Source: Aliamphritea hakodatensis (GTDB lineage: Bacteria; Pseudomonadota; Gammaproteobacteria; Pseudomonadales; Balneatricaceae). Taken from it: a stretch of 64,000 nt of DNA. Under the pieces are notes generated by a model, which was given only the letters and a program-made list of their open reading frames with translations, did not search any database and was not told the origin of the DNA. Every line of letters starts with the position of its first letter. Position 1 is the first letter of the stretch. Below are positions 27,354 through 36,024 of this stretch, in pieces. The DNA lies in assembly GCF_024347195.1 (NCBI RefSeq), contig NZ_AP025281.1, forward strand, positions 3,100,001-3,164,000. Direction: 5' to 3'. A program made the position numbers and the translations under genes.

Positions 27354-28283
27354 TTAGCTCCTTGCCGGCCGAGGGCTGAACAGGCTTGCAGGGGATTCAG
27401 GGGTACTGATCTGATGCAACACCATGCGGTGCTGCGCACTCAGTTTTTTCAGTCGCTGGCTGCGATACTCAAAAGCACTGGCGTAATCTTGCAGTGCCTG
27501 TTGCCCCAGACGGTTCAGTTGCAGGGTATCCCGGCCATTACTGATCCGTCCTGCAGTTGCCGGCAATGCCGAGTCCAGCGGATCGCTGATCTGAATGTTG
27601 ATCATGTGGGTACGGCCCGCCAGATATTTCATCTCCCGTTCACAGGCGCTATCCAGATCCGCAAAGTCACTGATCACGAATACCATGCTGCCGGGCCGGC
27701 AGATCTGACGCAGCCGCCGCAGGCCATCACTTAAAGACGTTTCCTGCAGCCCGGCTTCATCCGCCATCCCCTGTTGCCGGGTTTCCCGGGCGACGGTATC
27801 GAGAAACTGTAAAACTGAACCCCGGGTGCGGGCCGATCTGAAACTGTGAATATTGTTGCGCCCCAGAATCAGCGCGCCGATCCGGTCACCGCCGTCGTGG
27901 CCAATCCAGGCAAGTTTTGCGGCAACTTCAGCTGCCAGATGTGATTTAAAGCGCACCCGGGAACCGAACTGCATCATGCTGCGCAGGTCCAGCAGGAGGT
28001 ATACCGGCCGTTCCCGCTCTGCCTGAAACAGCTTGGTATGGGCCTGCCCGGTGCGGGCAGTGACACACCAGTCGATATTTTTAACGTCATCCCCCGGCTG
28101 ATATATACGCGACTCAGCAAACTCCATTCCCTGACCAAGAAATGCCGAGCGGTTAGTGCCCCACTGGTGGGTCTGAACCGGACCGGACGGTGCAAAGCCG
28201 GTTGCTCTCCGCGGCGGTCGCATCTGAATCAGTTCTTTTTTACTGAGCTCAATGCCCGGCGCGACAGCTTGTGTCTGTTGCAT
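27354..28283 (-). CDS. DUF58-domain protein
   Basis: The 309-residue soluble protein contains the DUF58 core with GDDVKNIDWCVTAR, KLFQAERERPVYLLLD and a VWA-like DLRSMMQFGS. In MoxR systems this protein is the usual immediate partner of the AAA+ ATPase. It starts 16 bases after moxR ends and is followed two bases later by the DUF4381 gene, so it is part of one operon. A role as adaptor in MoxR-driven remodelling is inferred from the family. Confidence 0.92.
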   Translation of the reverse strand: MQQTQAVAPGIELSKKELIQMRPPRRATGFAPSGPVQTHQWGTNRSAFLGQGMEFAESRIYQPGDDVKNIDWCVTARTGQAHTKLFQAERERPVYLLLDLRSMMQFGSRVRFKSHLAAEVAAKLAWIGHDGGDRIGALILGRNNIHSFRSARTRGSVLQFLDTVARETRQQGMADEAGLQETSLSDGLRRLRQICRPGSMVFVISDFADLDSACEREMKYLAGRTHMINIQISDPLDSALPATAGRISNGRDTLQLNRLGQQALQDYASAFEYRSQRLKKLSAQHRMVLHQISTPESPASLFSPRPARS

Positions 28284-28299
28284 CAGTACACCCTCCCTG

Positions 28300-29292
28300 T
28301 CAGCTCACCGGCACACGGTCGATCAGGGTGGAAATGAACTCATCGGCAGTTTTACCGTCGGCCTGGGCTTCAAAACTGAGGATGATACGGTGGCGCAAAA
28401 CATCATGAACCACCGCCTGCACATCCATCGGCGTGACAAACTCAGAGCCCCGCATCCAGGCGTGTACCCGGGCACAGCGATCCAGCGCGATAGTACTCCG
28501 CGGACTGGCGCCGTAACTGATGACATCCACCATATCTTCGCCATACATGAACGGCCGGCGGGTCGCCTGAATAATCTGAATAATGTATTGCAGCAGGGAT
28601 TCAGACGCATGGGTCTCCAGTGCCTGCTGGCGGGCAGCAAAAATTTCTTCAGCGCTAATCAGCCGCTGAGGTTTTGTCACTTCGCCCCGGGCCTCACCGT
28701 GAACAATGCGCAAAATTTCCCGTTCAGCTGCAGCGCTGGGGAAATCAATATTTACATGCAGCAGAAAGCGGTCCAGCTGAGCTTCCGGCAGCGGATAGGT
28801 TCCTTCCTGTTCAATCGGGTTCTGCGTGGCCATGACCAGAAAGAGCGCCGGTAACGGATAGGTTTTGCCACCCACTGTGATTTGCCTTTCAGCCATCGCT
28901 TCCAGCAGTGCCGACTGCACCTTGGCCGGTGCCCGGTTGATCTCATCCGCCAGAATCAGACTGTTAAACAGCGGCCCTTCCTGAAAGGTGAAACTCTGCT
29001 GTTCCGGCCGGTAGATGTCCGTGCCGGTCAGGTCACTGGGCAGCAGATCCGGGGTGAACTGAATCCGGCGCGCATCGCAGTCGATGGCTTCCGCCAGGGC
29101 ATTAACGGCCTTGGTTTTTGCCAGCCCCGGCGCGCCTTCAAGCAGAATGTGACCGTCGGCAAACAGTGCCATTAACAGGCGTTCAACAAACCGTTCCTGC
29201 CCCACAATCCGGGCGTTCATATGGGCTTTCAGGTAGGGGATCAGTCCATCATTCAACTGATCCGTTTCCTGCAGTACAGCATTAGTATTCAT
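28300..29292 (-). CDS. moxR: MoxR-family AAA+ ATPase
   Basis: The 330-residue ATPase has Walker A GAPGLAKT, Walker B LILADEINRAP, a sensor-1 ATQNP segment (VMATQNPIEQEGTYPLPEAQ) and the C-terminal lid. MoxR proteins act as chaperones that insert cofactors or activate partner complexes, often with VWA proteins. It heads the six-gene operon moxR-DUF58-DUF4381-batA-batB/C-batD. The start at 29292 with AGAGG upstream is preferred over an in-frame codon 12 residues earlier. Confidence 0.94.
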   Translation of the reverse strand: MNTNAVLQETDQLNDGLIPYLKAHMNARIVGQERFVERLLMALFADGHILLEGAPGLAKTKAVNALAEAIDCDARRIQFTPDLLPSDLTGTDIYRPEQQSFTFQEGPLFNSLILADEINRAPAKVQSALLEAMAERQITVGGKTYPLPALFLVMATQNPIEQEGTYPLPEAQLDRFLLHVNIDFPSAAAEREILRIVHGEARGEVTKPQRLISAEEIFAARQQALETHASESLLQYIIQIIQATRRPFMYGEDMVDVISYGASPRSTIALDRCARVHAWMRGSEFVTPMDVQAVVHDVLRHRIILSFEAQADGKTADEFISTLIDRVPVS

Positions 29293-29329
29293 CGGTTTTT
29301 CCTCTTCATCAAAAAACCAGCAGGGCAAA

Positions 29330-29357
29330 GAAAAAGAGACCGGCCTGCGCCGGCCCC
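29330..29357 (-). terminator. Intrinsic terminator after yfdX
   Basis: On the minus strand a GC-rich stem (CCGGC/GCCGG with a four-base loop, within GGCCGGCGCAGGCCGG) is followed by TCTCTTTTTCTTT. It separates yfdX from the downstream moxR operon. Confidence 0.65.
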
Positions 29358-29370
29358 AACGGTGAACAGA

Positions 29371-30024
29371 TTAAGATTTACTGATGGTTTCCCAGGCGAA
29401 GCCCTGCTTCGGCGTGTCTGCCACACCGTAGTCTTCGATTACCAGAGAGGTCTCAATTGCTTTGAGGGCGATGTTTGCTTCGTAGAAGCTGCCATCCTGC
29501 AGATCATCCAGCGCGTTATTCAGGCTGACAACGGTCGGGGCGACCGGCAGCATGGCGTATTTAAAGTCCAGTTCAATGCCGCCTTCAATCATGGTTTTAA
29601 CCGCGGCCTGCGAGTCACCCTGCTGCGCCAGTTGCCCGGCCTGATTAATGACTTTTGCGTTTGATTCAGTGGGCTGGAAGCCTTCGTTGAACTCCACCGA
29701 ACTGTCGACGGGAATACCGAAACCGGCATCACCATCCAGCTCAACCGCGTAATCGGCCACACCGGCATCAAAGGTCTCCAGCGCCTTCTGTACCAGATCG
29801 ATAGCAGCATCCGTCTGGCCTTCAAACAGGGCCACACGGGCAGCACGGGTATCAGATAAAACCGACTTAGCATGGCCTGGAATCTTGATACTTTCGATCA
29901 CATATACCGCCGCACTCTCCTGAGTAGCCGCTTTGCTCTGGCCAGCCATGGCCAGACCGGAAACACTGCTGGCGGCCAGAATGCCGGTGAATGCTAATGC
30001 GATTTTTGTAGAGGCTGTTTTCAT
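29371..30024 (-). CDS. yfdX: YfdX-family periplasmic protein
   Basis: The 217-residue protein has a signal peptide (about 1-27, ending GLAMA) and a helical YfdX domain: ARVALFEGQTDAAIDLVQKA near residue 65 and YEANIALKAIETSLV near 185. In E. coli yfdX is induced by the EvgA response regulator and is linked to acid or drug stress; the exact activity is unknown. The ATG at 30024 follows GGAGATAATC; a longer frame would hide the signal peptide. Three 10-base-spaced CTTTAA-like boxes lie upstream, and a two-component system is encoded nearby, so regulation by it is likely. Confidence 0.88.
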   Translation of the reverse strand: MKTASTKIALAFTGILAASSVSGLAMAGQSKAATQESAAVYVIESIKIPGHAKSVLSDTRAARVALFEGQTDAAIDLVQKALETFDAGVADYAVELDGDAGFGIPVDSSVEFNEGFQPTESNAKVINQAGQLAQQGDSQAAVKTMIEGGIELDFKYAMLPVAPTVVSLNNALDDLQDGSFYEANIALKAIETSLVIEDYGVADTPKQGFAWETISKS

Positions 30025-30084
30025 GATTATCTCCAGTTCATTCATTTGATGCTGAACAGAGTAAGCCCTGATATTCACCCCCAC

Positions 30085-30110
30085 CTTTAACCAGCTTTAA
30101 AAAAATTTAA
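30085..30110. promoter_or_regulatory. Direct-repeat response-regulator box upstream of yfdX
   Basis: CTTTAA, CTTTAA and ATTTAA begin at 30085, 30095 and 30105, a strict 10-base period, as found for OmpR/PhoB-type regulators binding one face of DNA. The array lies 60-85 bases before the yfdX ATG. A related box occurs at 30631-30646. Confidence 0.5.
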
Positions 30111-30161
30111 ACTTTCATAAAAACGCTAACCTACTGTTTTAAAACAAGTTCAGGGCAATAA

Positions 30162-30194
30162 AAAAGCCCGTCCGGCAGGCGCCGGCGGGCTTTT
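30162..30194. terminator. Strong bidirectional intrinsic terminator
   Basis: AAAAGCCCG-CCGGC and GCCGG-CGGGCTTTT form a long GC-rich stem with A/T tracts at both sides. It lies just after the 58-residue frame (minus strand) and upstream of the yfdX promoter boxes, which supports transcription of that small frame as a separate unit. Confidence 0.85.
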
Positions 30195-30217
30195 GGTCCT
30201 CGCTCAGGATGGGTGAT

Positions 30218-30394
30218 TCAGAGCGTTTCCAGGGTAACTTTTATCTGTTCAAGGATCATTGAACGGGCAGTAGCTTCGTCGGTTTCCGGTACTTCCCATT
30301 CCATGATTCTCAGGTATTTATCCACCAGCTTATGGACGTCCTGAGTGATATGGCTATGCAGTTTGGCAATTTCTGCCTGTTGTATGTCTGACAT
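30218..30394 (-). CDS. Small acidic helical protein (58 residues), unknown
   Basis: This short frame encodes MSDIQQAEIAKLHSHITQ..., an amphipathic, likely all-helical protein ending in KVTLETL. I do not recognise a family. Support comes from its ATG start, uniform helical composition, and the strong terminator 24 bases after its stop codon. The ribosome site (CCGGAAC) is weak. A response-regulator-like box lies upstream at 30631. An overlapping 68-codon frame on the same strand is rejected as a shadow. Confidence 0.55.
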   Translation of the reverse strand: MSDIQQAEIAKLHSHITQDVHKLVDKYLRIMEWEVPETDEATARSMILEQIKVTLETL

Positions 30395-30630
30395 GATCTG
30401 TTCCGGTAAGCGTTAATCGGTGCAGCAACTGAAAGCCGGGCCCTGACCTGTGCATCCATAAGCGGCAGGAGTCGGTGCGCGGGTACACAGTCACAGCAGA
30501 GGCCCGGCATTGTCATTGCAAGACATCCTAATTTAGCGCCCTGAAGGCTTCCCCATGCGCCTTCACAGCAACCGTTTCAGATGTTGAGGAACAGCTTAAC
30601 CCCCGAAGTTCGGCTGAAATTCGGCAAAAG

Positions 30631-30646
30631 TTTAAAATAATTTAAA
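30631..30646. promoter_or_regulatory. Second TTTAAA direct-repeat box
   Basis: TTTAAA-ATAA-TTTAAA gives two six-base units spaced 10 bases apart, like the array before yfdX. It lies between the end of the histidine kinase gene and the 58-residue gene, about 240 bases before the latter. The intervening 277 bases hold no other supported gene. Confidence 0.4.
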
Positions 30647-30671
30647 GTTTTGGAATGCGTTCCGGGATAAG

Positions 30672-32042
30672 CTAAGGAACCAACTTTGGAAACAGTATCC
30701 GGATTGTCAGGCCCGGCCCGGCATCCGCCAGGGATATACGGGCCTGATGGGCATCCGCAATGGCTTTCACCAGCGCCAGACCCAGCCCGTTACCCGGTGT
30801 TGTGCGGGACTGGCTGAGGCGACTAAAGGGTTTGAAAACCGCATCACGCTCATCTTCAGGAATCCCCGGACCGTTATCTTCTACCGTCAGCATCACGCCA
30901 TCACCCTGCTGCATCGCGCTGATTTGCACATGGCTGCCTGACGGACAATGGGTAATGGCATTGGTCAGCAGGTTAATCAGCAGTTGCTGAATCATGCCTG
31001 CATCGCAATACAGTTTCAGCTCAGCCTGCTGCTGAGGCATAACAGTCAGCCGGATTCCGGCGTCCTGAGCACCGGGTTCCAGCAGGTCATGGATTTTTTC
31101 CACCAGACCGTACAGTTCAACCGTCGCAAAGCTGCTGCGGTCGGTGTGGGCCTGAATACGGGAAATCCGCAAAATGGTATCAAAGGTCTGGTTCAGCTGT
31201 TCCAGCTTACTCAGCGCCTGACTGATTTCCTGTTCGGGATCTTCACCCCGGTCACACTTATCGCCGGCTTCATAAAGGGCAATCTGAGCATGTGATAAAG
31301 GCGTTTTAAGATCATGGGCAATGGCAGTGGCAGTGGCCTGAATACCGTTCACCAGTGTTGCCAGATGCTGCAGCTGAGCATTCATCTGCAAGGCGATCAA
31401 GTCTATCTGATCGGGCTTTTCTGAAACGGGAATCCGGGCGCTCATATCACCGGCAGCGATGGCTTTCAGAATCTGCCCCATGCGCTGCAATTTACGGTAA
31501 GAACGGCGGCTGGCCAGATAACCAAGAATTAAAGCCCCCAGAGACAGGAACACCCCGGTGACCAGCAACCAGAAAATCAGCTGAATTCTGGCGGCATCAA
31601 TGTGCGCCGTGCTTCGCCCGATGACCAGGGTCATGCTGTTCAGCTGTATCACCCGGGCATGGTAATTCTGTTCTTTATCAGGCTGAGAATCTGCTAACGT
31701 CAGACGGGTTTTGCGCCAACCAACAAAGTCCGGCATCAGGCTTACCTGGCCGGCCAGATGTACCTGGTCTTCATCGAACAGCCCCAGTGCATGGTCAAAC
31801 AATACCGACTGCCTGCCGAGTTCTTCGATGGTTTTGGTAAGCCCGGGGGTGCCCTCTGCGTCGTAAATGTCTTCAAACAGCAGGGCTTCTTCTTCAAGCT
31901 GGGCCCGGGTTTCATTTTCAAGGGTATTGGTCACGGCGGAAACCAGCACAGTGCCGGCCACCAGTAACATGACGATGAATACCGCCAGCAGCTGAACCGC
32001 AACCCGAAATGCTGATCCGGCGGTAATATTAGCGAGGGGCAC
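30672..32042 (-). CDS. Sensor histidine kinase
   Basis: The 456-residue membrane kinase has two transmembrane helices (about 12-34 and 160-185) flanking a periplasmic sensor, a HAMP linker, a HisKA helix with the phospho-accepting His in AIAHDLKTPLSHAQ, and an ATP-binding domain (N-box LLTNAITHCP, G1 VEDNGPGIP, G2 GNGLGLALVKAI). It starts with GTG and overlaps the response-regulator gene by 14 bases, so expression is coupled. The stimulus is unknown. Its nearest neighbours suggest yfdX as a target. Confidence 0.95.
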   Translation of the reverse strand: MPLANITAGSAFRVAVQLLAVFIVMLLVAGTVLVSAVTNTLENETRAQLEEEALLFEDIYDAEGTPGLTKTIEELGRQSVLFDHALGLFDEDQVHLAGQVSLMPDFVGWRKTRLTLADSQPDKEQNYHARVIQLNSMTLVIGRSTAHIDAARIQLIFWLLVTGVFLSLGALILGYLASRRSYRKLQRMGQILKAIAAGDMSARIPVSEKPDQIDLIALQMNAQLQHLATLVNGIQATATAIAHDLKTPLSHAQIALYEAGDKCDRGEDPEQEISQALSKLEQLNQTFDTILRISRIQAHTDRSSFATVELYGLVEKIHDLLEPGAQDAGIRLTVMPQQQAELKLYCDAGMIQQLLINLLTNAITHCPSGSHVQISAMQQGDGVMLTVEDNGPGIPEDERDAVFKPFSRLSQSRTTPGNGLGLALVKAIADAHQARISLADAGPGLTIRILFPKLVP

Positions 32043-32706
32043 GGAGGCTGTATCCCATATTACGGACGGTATGGATCAGTTGCTCAGCAAATGGCTTATC
32101 CACTTTCTGGCGCAACTTACTGATATGGGTTTCTACTGCGGTGGTACCCGGGTCAAAATTCAGATCCCAGACTTTTTCCAGAATGATGGTTTTACTGACC
32201 ACCCTGTTGGCGTTTTCCATCAGTAATTCAAGCAGGGCAAACTCTTTGTTCTTAAGTTCAATGTGCTGCCCCTGCCGTTCGGCCATCCGGGTCAGCAGAT
32301 CCAGTTTCAGGTCATGTACCACCAGCTCAGTTTTTTCGGTACTTTCACCCGGACGCCGGGACAGCACGGTGATCCGCGCCAGCAATTCTGAAAAGTGAAA
32401 CGGCTTAACCATATAGTCATCGCCGCCGGCCAGCAGCCCTTCCACTTTGTCGTCCACATCGGACATGGCCGTGAGAAAGATCACCGGCAGCTGGCTGCCG
32501 GACGCCCGCAATGCCTTAACCACCGACAGTCCGTCCATGCCCGGCAGCATCCGGTCAGCAATGAACAGATCGCACCGGTTATACAGGCAATAGGTCAGGG
32601 CTTCCCTGCCATCGGTCACCCAGTCCACTACAAAGCCCTTTTCGATCAGCCCTTTGCGAATGTACTCAGCGTTGACGACATCATCTTCAGCCAGCAAAAT
32701 TTTCAT
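32029..32706 (-). CDS. OmpR/PhoB-family response regulator
   Basis: The 225-residue regulator has a receiver domain (1-115) with acidic pair EDD, phospho-acceptor Asp in LFIADRMLPGMDG and Lys in YMVKPF, then a winged-helix DNA-binding domain (about 130-222; KNKEFALLELLMENANRVVSK and VETHISKLRQKV). It is the first gene of the kinase pair. The ATG at 32706 starts the conserved MKILLAEDD; 20 upstream codons in frame are rejected. It probably binds the TTTAAA-type direct repeats near yfdX. Confidence 0.95.
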   Translation of the reverse strand: MKILLAEDDVVNAEYIRKGLIEKGFVVDWVTDGREALTYCLYNRCDLFIADRMLPGMDGLSVVKALRASGSQLPVIFLTAMSDVDDKVEGLLAGGDDYMVKPFHFSELLARITVLSRRPGESTEKTELVVHDLKLDLLTRMAERQGQHIELKNKEFALLELLMENANRVVSKTIILEKVWDLNFDPGTTAVETHISKLRQKVDKPFAEQLIHTVRNMGYSLRAPR

Positions 32707-32838
32707 CAGTGTTCCGTTCACCTGGTTGCACATTGGTCCGGTTATCAGCGGTTTAAGTACTGACAACCGGATACAACATAATTATCCCGTATGAGGAGTG
32801 CAACTGCTAAATACTTCTTAGCAGGTAAACAGAAGCCG

Positions 32839-33261
32839 TTAATCCGGCCTGGATTCCAGCACGGCAGCCTGATCAGACTGAGGCTTCATTGAAAAATAAA
32901 AACAACCGGAGCGCCCGGTATGGCAGGCAGGTCCGTTTTGCCTGACCAGACACAGCAGGCTGTCGCCGTCACAGTCAGTGCGCAACTCCAGCAGTTCCTG
33001 AGTATGGCCGCTGGTAAGGCCTTTCTCCCACAGCTGATTCCGGCTCCGGCTCCAGTATGTCACATGGCCTGTTGCCAGGGTTTTACGCAGCGATTCAGCA
33101 TTCATCCATGCCTGCATCAGCACCTGACAAGTATCGGCACACTGAGTGATTACCGGGATCAGCCCATCCTGATTGAAAGCGAGTTGCTCAAGCAATTCAT
33201 CCAGTGACACGCGGTGTCCTGCGGCGGCATTTTCCAGCGCTAAAAAGTATTGATTATGCAT
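32839..33261 (-). CDS. Phosphoribosyl-AMP cyclohydrolase paralogue (HisI-like)
   Basis: The 140-residue protein resembles the HisI domain: LAFNQDGLIPVITQ, VLMQAWMNAESL, TGHVTYWSRSRNQLWEKG and the metal site LRTDCDGDSLLCLV with ACHTGRSGCFY. The His/Cys zinc ligands appear intact. It is a stand-alone HisI next to folE2 and DUF1826. In many proteobacteria such a paralogue belongs to the Zur regulon and backs up a zinc enzyme during zinc starvation. Ordinary histidine biosynthesis genes are not nearby, supporting the paralogue view. Confidence 0.9.
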   Translation of the reverse strand: MHNQYFLALENAAAGHRVSLDELLEQLAFNQDGLIPVITQCADTCQVLMQAWMNAESLRKTLATGHVTYWSRSRNQLWEKGLTSGHTQELLELRTDCDGDSLLCLVRQNGPACHTGRSGCFYFSMKPQSDQAAVLESRPD

Positions 33262-33272
33262 ACCGCTGATCC

Positions 33273-33878
33273 TCAGTTGGCAAAATCAAAACTGAGAAAC
33301 ACCCGGGGGTCTTCAGGGCTGGCCGCCGGCGAACGGTGAACAATGCCCCGTCCTTCATTTTGCCACCAGCCATCGCCCTTCAGGAGCACCACACTGTACG
33401 GTGGGACGAAGTGTTCTGCTGCAGTATCAGACCCGGCCACAGCCTGTTCCCGCCATTCGGTGGTGGCACCGGTATAGGTCGTTACCAGCCGGCAGGGCAC
33501 CTTATCAACATGAAACTTCGGACACATGGCCTGCTGCAAGACCTGCAGGCGTACGCCAATACGGGGCAGATCAAACAGACAACTGAACATGTCAGCCAGC
33601 AGCGCCACATCCTCAGTAAAGGCAGCCTTGTCCGGATGCTCCGGCAATACATCATTCAGCCAGTCTGCAACTTCCGGTTCAGACAGCACGCTGGACTTAC
33701 TGGTGAAATGACACTCAGATCCGGCCAGAAACCGGGCATAGTTCAGTACGGCCTGTTCAGCCTGCCGCTGCCAGTACACCAGATTCAGTTCCGGCCGGTA
33801 GATCTCACTGAGAATAACCGGCTGGTTGCCGCTGCACACATGGGCCGGCTGTGCAGGCAAAGCCAGTGCCGCGGTCAT
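33273..33878 (-). CDS. DUF1826-family protein of the zinc-starvation cluster
   Basis: The 201-residue protein shows the DUF1826 pattern, including KFHVDKVPCRLVTTYTGATT and a C-terminal VLLKGDGWW followed by GIVHRSPAA, which recalls a cupin/oxygenase-like fold with possible metal-binding His. The function is unknown. It overlaps the folE2 end by four bases and precedes hisI by 11, so the three are one operon. DUF1826 genes recur in Zur regulons with FolE2 and COG0523 metallochaperones. Confidence 0.87.
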   Translation of the reverse strand: MTAALALPAQPAHVCSGNQPVILSEIYRPELNLVYWQRQAEQAVLNYARFLAGSECHFTSKSSVLSEPEVADWLNDVLPEHPDKAAFTEDVALLADMFSCLFDLPRIGVRLQVLQQAMCPKFHVDKVPCRLVTTYTGATTEWREQAVAGSDTAAEHFVPPYSVVLLKGDGWWQNEGRGIVHRSPAASPEDPRVFLSFDFAN

Positions 33879-34843
33879 CTGCGAACCTCTTTATTAGCCG
33901 GTTGTGCGCTCAGGCCGGGCGCTGTCCAGTGAGCTTTAGCTACCGCATCATGCCCGTGCAAACTTTCAAAATGACGCACCTGCACGGTTGCCAACGAATA
34001 CTCACACACGGCATCGAGAATCCGCCGGCTGGCATCTTCCACATACATCAGATTGCTGCCGTTACGCAGTGCAAAAGCCTGTTCATCGGCGCGTTTCACA
34101 AAGGTCTGCACCGGGGTTTGCAAGGCGGACTCAATCCGGTCAATCAGCGTTATCAAACCAAAATTTGACGCCCGCCCCGGCACTCCGACCGGCACTCCGA
34201 CCGACACCCGCGCCACACTGCGCTGGCTGTGTGGTGTGGCGACACTGCCTTCTTTCATCAGCCACTGGCTGACTTCAGCAATATCAGGCCGGAAGTCACC
34301 GGCAAAGGCATCATTAAAATGTTCACTCAGCGCCTGACGGGACAGCGCCGCCGAGCAGGGACAGGTTGAGGAATAGGCAACTTCAACCGTCGCAGACAGG
34401 GTGGCATAGCCGTCTTTATCCGTACTGGCAGACAACTCTACACCGTAGCCCTGCCAACCTGCCGCCTGTTTAGTCAGCAACGCAGGACGTGACAATAATA
34501 AATCAAACCGCAGCGTAAGCGCCGCCTGATCTGAGTGACAGTCTTCATGGCTGTGCACACATGCCTGTAAACAGTGCAGTACCGCCGGCACAGTCAGTGG
34601 CGCTTCCGTCAGCGCCATCAGGGCATGGTATAGCCGGGACATATGGATGCCTTTGCGTGCACCTTCCCCTCCGGGAAGATCGATTCCCAGATCAGCCGAC
34701 GCGGTCACAGGAATGGCTTCCTGCGCGGAATCAGAGGTCAGTATTTGTAAGGGCAGTCTGATATTTTCCATACCCACCCAGTCCAGAGAGTGGCTGTGGG
34801 ATGGTAACAGATGGCGGGCAGTATCCGGCAGAGAGGCGTTCAA
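33875..34843 (-). CDS. folE2: GTP cyclohydrolase IB (zinc-independent)
   Basis: The 322-residue protein is FolE2: Cys in VAYSSTCPCSAALSRQAL and the C-terminal SNLMYVEDASRRILDAV are family marks. It makes 7,8-dihydroneopterin triphosphate from GTP for folate synthesis, using metals other than zinc, and so replaces FolE when zinc is scarce. The start codon is TTG, supported by AGGAG seven bases upstream; no ATG fits. A Zur-like palindrome lies about 95 bases upstream, which would make this the first gene of the operon. Confidence 0.93.
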   Translation of the reverse strand: MNASLPDTARHLLPSHSHSLDWVGMENIRLPLQILTSDSAQEAIPVTASADLGIDLPGGEGARKGIHMSRLYHALMALTEAPLTVPAVLHCLQACVHSHEDCHSDQAALTLRFDLLLSRPALLTKQAAGWQGYGVELSASTDKDGYATLSATVEVAYSSTCPCSAALSRQALSEHFNDAFAGDFRPDIAEVSQWLMKEGSVATPHSQRSVARVSVGVPVGVPGRASNFGLITLIDRIESALQTPVQTFVKRADEQAFALRNGSNLMYVEDASRRILDAVCEYSLATVQVRHFESLHGHDAVAKAHWTAPGLSAQPANKEVRR

Positions 34844-34936
34844 GCAATGGCTCCTGAAATATAAAAAGAAAATCTATCGGTTACTGCCTCAGATCATCAC
34901 AGATGTCGGCAAGCGCAGTAACCGGACTGCATTATT

Positions 34937-34953
34937 TTGTTATGTTATAACAA
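34937..34953. promoter_or_regulatory. Zur-box-like palindrome upstream of folE2
   Basis: TTGTTAT-GTT-ATAACAA has perfect seven-base arms around a three-base centre and fits the proteobacterial Zur pattern (TGTTATA..TATAACA). It lies before the folE2-DUF1826-hisI operon, a well-known Zur target set. Confidence 0.8.
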
Positions 34954-34989
34954 TTCTTTTTATATCTACAAGCACGATTTCTCTGCAAA

Positions 34990-35907
34990 TTACACACTCA
35001 GTAACCGCTGATGTTCCAGAGCGGCATAATGCAACTTCAGAAAATCCAGCAGTACTCTGAGTTTTTTGGTTTTCGCAGCGCCCGGCGCAAACACTCCGTA
35101 GACTTCAATATCGTTAAGCCGGTAATCATCCAGTACTGACTCCAGCGTGCCACCGTGGATTTTCGGCGCGGCATCATAGGCGGGAATCCGCCCCAGCCCG
35201 TGGCCGCCTTCAACAAACGCGGTACGGGCAGCTGCGTTATTGGTCGAAATATCCCCCTGCGGCCGGATGCTGAAAGAGCGCTCCCCTTTGCGCAGTTCCA
35301 GGCTGCCTGGCGACAGCTGGTACATCACCCAGTTATGGCGGCTGAGATCTTCCGGTGACTGTGGCCTGCCATGTTTACGAAAATAAGCCGGCGAGCCGCA
35401 GATATGGGTTTTCAGCACCGCCAGCTGCACTGCCTGTAAAGACGAATCCGCCAGCGGTGCCCCCCTGATTGCCAGATCAATGCCTTCTTCCAGAATATTC
35501 ACCACCTGATCCGCCAGTACGATATCAAGCTCAATCCTTGGGTAGCGCTGCTTAAACTCATTCAGTGCCGGGACAATAATCTGCAGCCCCATATTTACCG
35601 GGCAAGTAATCTTCAGTAAGCCTTCCGGCACCTGTCTGAAGTTTTCCATCTGCTGCTGTGCTGAAGCGGCCTGTTCAGTGATGGTTTTACAGTAGGCATA
35701 ATAACTGCGGCCCTCATCGGTCAGAGATAATGAGCGGGTTGAGCGGTTGAGTAATTGCACGCCTAACTGGCGTTCAAGCTTTTTTATATGATAACTCACC
35801 ACACCGCGGGACAGCCCCATATGACGGGCAGCCGCGCTGAAACTGCCCCGGCCTGCTACGTGGGCAAACACCACCATACTCTTGAGCTGTTCAAAAGAGA
35901 GATCCAT
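34990..35907 (-). CDS. LysR-family transcriptional regulator
   Basis: The 305-residue regulator has the LysR winged helix (about 5-62: FAHVAGRGSFSAAARHMGLS then HIKKLERQLGVQLLNRSTR) and a two-lobed effector domain. It belongs to the CrgA/DsdC-like broad group with SLSLTDEGRSYY. It is divergent from the DJ-1/PfpI gene across 117 bases of AT-rich DNA, the usual arrangement for a LysR protein and its target. Effector unknown. Confidence 0.94.
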   Translation of the reverse strand: MDLSFEQLKSMVVFAHVAGRGSFSAAARHMGLSRGVVSYHIKKLERQLGVQLLNRSTRSLSLTDEGRSYYAYCKTITEQAASAQQQMENFRQVPEGLLKITCPVNMGLQIIVPALNEFKQRYPRIELDIVLADQVVNILEEGIDLAIRGAPLADSSLQAVQLAVLKTHICGSPAYFRKHGRPQSPEDLSRHNWVMYQLSPGSLELRKGERSFSIRPQGDISTNNAAARTAFVEGGHGLGRIPAYDAAPKIHGGTLESVLDDYRLNDIEVYGVFAPGAAKTKKLRVLLDFLKLHYAALEHQRLLSV

Positions 35908-36024
35908 AAAGCCGCCTTTGTATTAATTATTAAAACAAAGTTACCAATTTTATAACCATTATGTAATGAAGCTGATTAATTCATACTGCAGATATTCTGG
36001 TTTCTTACTTGAAGGACACTGTTT

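Noticed and set aside
30310..30516. 68-codon minus-strand frame overlapping the 58-residue gene
   Set aside because: Composition is irregular with many Cys/Arg, and it ends inside the better-supported frame.
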